Below, one piece after another: positions 12,765-16,718 of a stretch of DNA of 16,718 nucleotides; position 1 is the first letter of the stretch; every line of letters starts with the position of its first letter. The notes under the pieces were generated by a model. It was not told where the DNA came from, did no database searches, and saw nothing but the letters and a program-made list of their open reading frames with translations. This DNA is from Betaproteobacteria bacterium TMED156 (GTDB taxonomy: Bacteria > Pseudomonadota > Gammaproteobacteria > Burkholderiales > Burkholderiaceae_A): assembly GCA_002171155.1 (NCBI GenBank), contig NHHF01000115.1, positions 1 through 16,718 on the forward strand. The letters are read 5' to 3'. Position numbers and translations under genes: made by a program.

Positions 12765-14408
12765 GTGAAAGCATCAGACCTGTTCATCAAAGCACTTGAA
12801 AATGAAGGAGTTGAATATATTTTTGGAGTTCCCGGAGAAGAAAACCTTGACCTTCTAGAATCTCTTAGGAAGTCTTCAAAAATTAAATTAATTTTGACAA
12901 GACATGAACAAGGTGCAGGATTTATGGCTGCAACGTATGGACGAGTGACTGGAAAAGCAGGTGTTTGTCTATCAACACTGGGGCCAGGAGCAACTAATTT
13001 TGCAACTCCTGCAGCATATTCTGACCTTGGTGGATTTCCATTGATTATGATAACGGGACAAAAACCGATCAATAAATCCAAGCAAGGTCAATTTCAAATT
13101 GTTGACGTTGTTCAACTTTTTGATCCAGTATGTAAAATGTCTAAACAAATTGTCAGTGGAAATTTGATTCCTTCTTTGATTAGGGAAGCATTTAGAATTG
13201 CTCAGGAAGAAAAGCCTGGGGCTGTTTTACTTGAACTTCCTGAAGATGTTGCTGCCGAAAATACCGAAAGTATGTTGATTCCCCCACACCCAAGATATTA
13301 TGCCTTGGGTGCTGATGAGGTTTTGGTCAAAGCTGCTGAAAAAATTAAAAATGCAAATTATCCACTCATTTTATTAGGTGCGAGTGCTAATAGAAGAAAT
13401 GTCAGACGAGTTATTTCAAATTTCATTGATTTTTTAAAAATTCCATTTTTTGCTACACAAATGGGTAAAGGAGTTGTAGATGAGAGTTCAGAGTTTTTTC
13501 TCGGAACAGCTGCTCTTTCTGATAAAGATTACCTTCATGATTATATTAAACATGCTGATTTAATCATTAATATTGGCCATGACGTTATTGAAAAACCACC
13601 ATTTTTTATGGAGCATAACGGCCCCGAAGTCATCCATATAAACTACAAATCAGCCAAAGTTGATCAAATCTATTTCCCTCAGATTGAAGTTGTAGGCCAT
13701 ATTATGCTATCTCTTGATAGATTAATGGAGTTGATCGGATCTCCTCCTTCCTATAACTTAGACGCATATAGAAAAGTTAAGCAAAACGTTAATGATAAGA
13801 TCTATGTTGACTCAGGTTCTGATGATTTTCCTATGAAGCCACAAAGAATAGTTTCAGACATAAGAAGTGTCATGAGATACCACGATATTATTGCACTTGA
13901 CAATGGTGTGTATAAAATATGGTTTGCTCGAAATTACCCTGCATATCAACCTAATACTGTTTTACTTGATAATGCCTTAGCTACTATGGGTGCTGGATTG
14001 CCTTCTGCAATGATGGCTGCAATGCTTTTTCCTAATAGAAAAGTTATGGCAATTTGTGGGGATGGTGGTTTTATGATGAATAGTCAAGAGCTTGAAACAG
14101 CAGTCAGATTATCACTTAATCTTGTAATACTTGTCTTAAATGACAGCTCTTATGGAATGATCCGTTGGAAACAAGCTGGCTCAGGTTTTCCAGATTGGGG
14201 TTTGGAATATAAAAATCCAGATTTTATACAATACGCCAATTCATATGGAGCCACAGGACATAAAGTGGAATCTGCTGAGAAATTTTTTACTGTCATCAAC
14301 AATGCTTTTAATTCCAAAGGCGTTCACCTAGTTGATGTTCCAGTAGATTATTCTGACAACGTTAAGTATCTTATTGATGATTTAACTAACCATAAATCAA
14401 TCCTTTAA
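12765..14408 (+). CDS. Thiamine-diphosphate enzyme, acetolactate-synthase large-subunit family
   Basis: The 547-residue protein has all three domains of the TPP enzyme family. The N-terminal domain carries the activating Glu48 (RHEQGAGFMA) and STLGPGATNFATPAA. A central domain covers about 190-340. The C-terminal domain has the TPP/Mg motif beginning CGDGGFMMN (Asp433) and ending VLNDSSYG. Acetolactate synthases join two pyruvates or pyruvate and 2-ketobutyrate. This sequence has AYSDLGGFPLIMITGQKP and no small regulatory subunit beside it, so it may be a catabolic or differently specific relative. The start is GTG at 12765 with AGGA ten bases upstream; the ATG at 12757 gives only three codons before TGA. 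The aldehyde dehydrogenase next door suggests that an aldehyde is handled in the pathway. Confidence 0.85.
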   Translation: MKASDLFIKALENEGVEYIFGVPGEENLDLLESLRKSSKIKLILTRHEQGAGFMAATYGRVTGKAGVCLSTLGPGATNFATPAAYSDLGGFPLIMITGQKPINKSKQGQFQIVDVVQLFDPVCKMSKQIVSGNLIPSLIREAFRIAQEEKPGAVLLELPEDVAAENTESMLIPPHPRYYALGADEVLVKAAEKIKNANYPLILLGASANRRNVRRVISNFIDFLKIPFFATQMGKGVVDESSEFFLGTAALSDKDYLHDYIKHADLIINIGHDVIEKPPFFMEHNGPEVIHINYKSAKVDQIYFPQIEVVGHIMLSLDRLMELIGSPPSYNLDAYRKVKQNVNDKIYVDSGSDDFPMKPQRIVSDIRSVMRYHDIIALDNGVYKIWFARNYPAYQPNTVLLDNALATMGAGLPSAMMAAMLFPNRKVMAICGDGGFMMNSQELETAVRLSLNLVILVLNDSSYGMIRWKQAGSGFPDWGLEYKNPDFIQYANSYGATGHKVESAEKFFTVINNAFNSKGVHLVDVPVDYSDNVKYLIDDLTNHKSIL

Positions 14409-14411
14409 ATA

Positions 14412-15791
14412 ATGAAAAAACTAAAAGTATTAAATCCATTTGATCAAACTGAAATTGGAAGTGTTGAATTGCTTGGAGAAGAAAATATTGAAAGACTTCT
14501 AAGCAGGGCATATTCTCTTCACAAAAACCAGAGTAATAAAATTCCAACTCATAAAAGGATTAAAATTTTAAAAAATGTTGCTCACTTAATGTCAAAAGAA
14601 TTTGAACAGTTAGCGTTGCTGATTGCTTCTGAGGGTGGGAAGCCACTTATAGATGCAAGGATTGAAGTCGCAAGAGCGATTGACGGTGTTGAAACATGTG
14701 CCCACGATCTTAGTAATATAATCGGCAAAGAAATACCCATGGGATTGACTCAGTCAGGAGCTAACAAAACAGCTTTTTCAATTAGAGAGCCTATTGGTCC
14801 TGTAGTAGCTGTTTCAGCTTTTAATCACCCTTTAAATTTAATTGTTCACCAAGTTGCACCTGCTATAGCTGTCGGATGCCCAGTAATTGTTAAACCTGCC
14901 GACGACACTCCTTTATGTTGTCAAAAATTTGTTAAGTTACTTTTCGAGGCAGGTTTACCTGAGGAATGGGTTTCATTTGCTCCATGTGAAATTCCTGTAG
15001 CAGAAAAGTTAGTTACTGATCCAAGAGTTGCTTTTTTTAGCTTTATTGGTTCTGCAAAGGTTGGATGGTATTTGAAATCAAAGCTTGCTCCGGGAACTAG
15101 ATTCGCTTTAGAACATGGAGGGGCTGCTCCAGTTATCGTTTGTCCTTCTGCAGATATAGATGACATGTTGCCAAAGTTAATAAAAGGAGGTTTCTATCAT
15201 TCTGGACAGGTTTGCGTTTCTGTACAAAGAGTCTTTGTTGTAGATGGGAGCGCCAGGGCATTAGCTGAAAAACTCTCCTTATCTGCAGAAAAACTAGTTG
15301 TTGGAAATGCAACAGATGAATCTACACAGTGTGGTCCGTTGATAAGACCTCGAGAAGTAGATCGTGTAATGAATTGGGTTGATGAAGCAGTAGGTTTTGG
15401 AGCTGAAGCCCTTTGTGGAGGCATTAAATTATCCAACACCACTTATGCTCCAACCGTGTTATTGAATCCCGATCAATCTCAAAAGGTTTCTACGTCAGAA
15501 ATTTTTGGACCTGTGATTTGCATTTATGATTGTAAATCAAACGAAGAAGCGATACTAAGAGCTAATTCGCTTGATTTTGCATTTCAATCTGCAGTTTTTT
15601 CGAATGATTTAAAAGAAAGTATGTTTTTCTTCAAAAATTTAGATTCCTCGGCCGTAATGTTCAACGACCATACAGCTTTCAGAGTGGATTGGATGCCATT
15701 TGCCGGAAGACGACAGTCAGGATACGGTATTGGAGGAATTGGATACACAATGGAAGACATGACACAAGTTAAAATGGCTGTTATAGGTTGA
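14412..15791 (+). CDS. NAD(P)-dependent aldehyde dehydrogenase
   Basis: The 459-residue product is a complete aldehyde dehydrogenase, which oxidises an aldehyde to a carboxylic acid. Visible residues include the oxyanion Asn138 (AFNHPLNL), the coenzyme-binding Lys161 (VIVKPADDTP), FIGSAKVG in the nucleotide fold, the general base Glu234 (ALEHGGAAP, where many relatives read ELGG) and the catalytic Cys268 (HSGQVCVSVQR). EIFGPVICIY and FAGRRQSGYG near the end are also typical. The substrate cannot be read from sequence. ATG at 14412 lies three bases after the TPP-enzyme stop codon, so the two are probably co-translated and act in one pathway. The gene converges on the dehydrogenase at 15794 with two bases between stop codons and no visible terminator. 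Confidence 0.9.
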   Translation: MKKLKVLNPFDQTEIGSVELLGEENIERLLSRAYSLHKNQSNKIPTHKRIKILKNVAHLMSKEFEQLALLIASEGGKPLIDARIEVARAIDGVETCAHDLSNIIGKEIPMGLTQSGANKTAFSIREPIGPVVAVSAFNHPLNLIVHQVAPAIAVGCPVIVKPADDTPLCCQKFVKLLFEAGLPEEWVSFAPCEIPVAEKLVTDPRVAFFSFIGSAKVGWYLKSKLAPGTRFALEHGGAAPVIVCPSADIDDMLPKLIKGGFYHSGQVCVSVQRVFVVDGSARALAEKLSLSAEKLVVGNATDESTQCGPLIRPREVDRVMNWVDEAVGFGAEALCGGIKLSNTTYAPTVLLNPDQSQKVSTSEIFGPVICIYDCKSNEEAILRANSLDFAFQSAVFSNDLKESMFFFKNLDSSAVMFNDHTAFRVDWMPFAGRRQSGYGIGGIGYTMEDMTQVKMAVIG

Positions 15792-15793
15792 GT

Positions 15794-16633
15794 CTAGTGA
15801 AAATTTTTTGTCCATTCCAGACTTCTATCCCATAATTCACCAGCAAGAGCATCGCTTTGTGCAATTTCAGATGGAATTGCGATCTGTTCTCTGTCATAAT
15901 AATTTCCACTCTCCTTTTGAGGCGCATTTAGAGCACAATATATTGTCGTCTTTGCTCCTTCCTCAGGAGTCAAAATTCCTTTAATTCTTAGTAAAGGTCG
16001 CAAAAAACTTGGAAGAGTTCTCCATATGTCTGTATCTACAATACCTGGGTGCAGACAATAGGCCGAAGTATTTTTACTAGGAAATCTCTTTACAAGCTCT
16101 CTTGTAAACAAAATATTAGCAAGTTTAGATACTGCATATTCACTAATCCCAGTGATACTGATAGTTTTTTTTCTGACTAATTCCCAATCTATAAATTTTG
16201 CATGTTTATGAGCTTTACTTGAAACGGTAATTACTCTTGAATTATCAAATTCATTCAGTTTTTCTAGAAGTAAATAAGTCAACAAAAAATGTCCAACGTG
16301 ATTGACCCCAAAACCAAGTTCAAATCCATCAGTTGTCAATCCATGTGCACCTGCAAGTCCAGCATTGTTTATTAACATGTTTAAGTTTCTTCCAGAATTC
16401 AAAAAAATATTCGCACAATTTTTTACAGATGAAAGTGAATCAAGATGCATTTGAATCCACTCACAACAATTTTCACCAACATAAGAATTAATTTCGTCAA
16501 TAGTTTTTGAAGTTTTTTCCTTAGAGCGCCCAGCAATAATTACGTAAAAACCTGCTTTCGCTAAAGTAATAGCAGTAAGCTTTCCAATACCACTATTAGC
16601 TCCTGTAATCATGACATTTTTTTGGTTATTCAT
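15794..16633 (-). CDS. Short-chain dehydrogenase/reductase, retinol-dehydrogenase-like subgroup
   Basis: The 279-residue protein is a classical SDR with a Rossmann fold. It has the cofactor motif TGANSGIG (10-17), NNAG (89-92), Asn111 in VNHVGHF, Ser139 and the catalytic YAVSK (Tyr166, Lys170). AGRS after the second strand, with an Arg, suggests NADP preference. NHVGHFLLTYLLLEKL and VSSKAHKHAK are like the retinol-dehydrogenase/WWOX-like branch, often broad carbonyl or alcohol oxidoreductases. The start is ATG at 16633 with AAGG ten bases upstream; another ATG at 16640 reads only four codons before a stop. It faces the metabolic operon on the opposite strand and need not belong to it. Confidence 0.9.
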   Translation of the reverse strand: MNNQKNVMITGANSGIGKLTAITLAKAGFYVIIAGRSKEKTSKTIDEINSYVGENCCEWIQMHLDSLSSVKNCANIFLNSGRNLNMLINNAGLAGAHGLTTDGFELGFGVNHVGHFLLTYLLLEKLNEFDNSRVITVSSKAHKHAKFIDWELVRKKTISITGISEYAVSKLANILFTRELVKRFPSKNTSAYCLHPGIVDTDIWRTLPSFLRPLLRIKGILTPEEGAKTTIYCALNAPQKESGNYYDREQIAIPSEIAQSDALAGELWDRSLEWTKNFH

Positions 16634-16689
16634 TTTTCATTAACCTTATTAGACTGTTGTTTATACTACTAAAACCTAATTAAATTTTA

Positions 16690-16714
16690 ATTACAAATTA
16701 CCTGTCTTTGTAAT
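16690..16714. repeat. 8-bp inverted repeat upstream of the SDR gene
   Basis: ATTACAAA (16690-16697) and TTTGTAAT (16707-16714) are perfect complements with a nine-base spacer, about 57 bases before the SDR start codon. This is a plausible operator, but it is AT-rich and close to the window edge. Confidence 0.35.
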
Positions 16715-16718
16715 AAGT

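Noticed and set aside
12704..13081. Minus-strand open frame across the junction of the two metabolic genes
   Set aside because: It lies opposite conserved coding sequence of both genes and resembles no known protein.

Overview
The window is AT-rich, roughly one third G+C by eye. It carries Proteobacteria-type genes: an NhaD sodium/proton antiporter, a type I secretion ABC/HlyD pair, a bactofilin, surface-adhesin-E-like exported proteins and a TIGR03643-family protein. The antiporter and low G+C suggest a small-genome marine gamma- or betaproteobacterium, but no rRNA or other marker settles this. There is no tRNA, rRNA, insertion sequence or CRISPR array.

Layout. (1) 1-2050 (-): NhaD antiporter with a C-terminal cyclic-nucleotide-binding (CNB) domain, running off the left edge. 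(2) 2165-2563 (-): small TerB-like protein. (3) 2768-3028 (+): TIGR03643-family protein, converging on (4) 3032-3424 (-): small exported adhesin-E-like protein. (5) 3484-8429 (-): secretion cluster read as ABC transporter, then CNB-HlyD adaptor, then a 304-residue very acidic repeat protein. (6) 8703-10828 (+), divergent from the secretion cluster: RodZ-type HTH protein, bactofilin, ParA-like ATPase and a second adhesin-E-like exported protein. (7) 11095-15791 (+): operon-like set of membrane-anchored glutamate-synthase-like flavoprotein, acetolactate-synthase-like TPP enzyme and aldehyde dehydrogenase. (8) 15794-16633 (-): short-chain dehydrogenase, converging on the aldehyde dehydrogenase.

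The most interesting part is 3032-10828. The ABC transporter has a C39-like but apparently non-catalytic N-terminus and an ATPase domain whose signature and Q-loop have drifted. The HlyD-type adaptor carries a cytoplasmic CNB domain with its phosphate-binding cassette largely intact. The likely cargo has no signal peptide and no RTX repeats, but four repeats of an aromatic/AIxxG/DAFEA unit and a Tyr-Pro-Pro-Pro-rich tail. Beside this, on the other strand, lie scaffold and positioning proteins (bactofilin, ParA-like ATPase with a basic aromatic C-terminus), and related adhesin-E-like proteins sit on both sides. A cyclic-nucleotide-controlled, spatially positioned secretion system is a reasonable hypothesis. 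It rests on domain content and gene order only.

The three-enzyme operon on the right looks metabolic. Each gene is recognisable by family but its substrate cannot be read from sequence.
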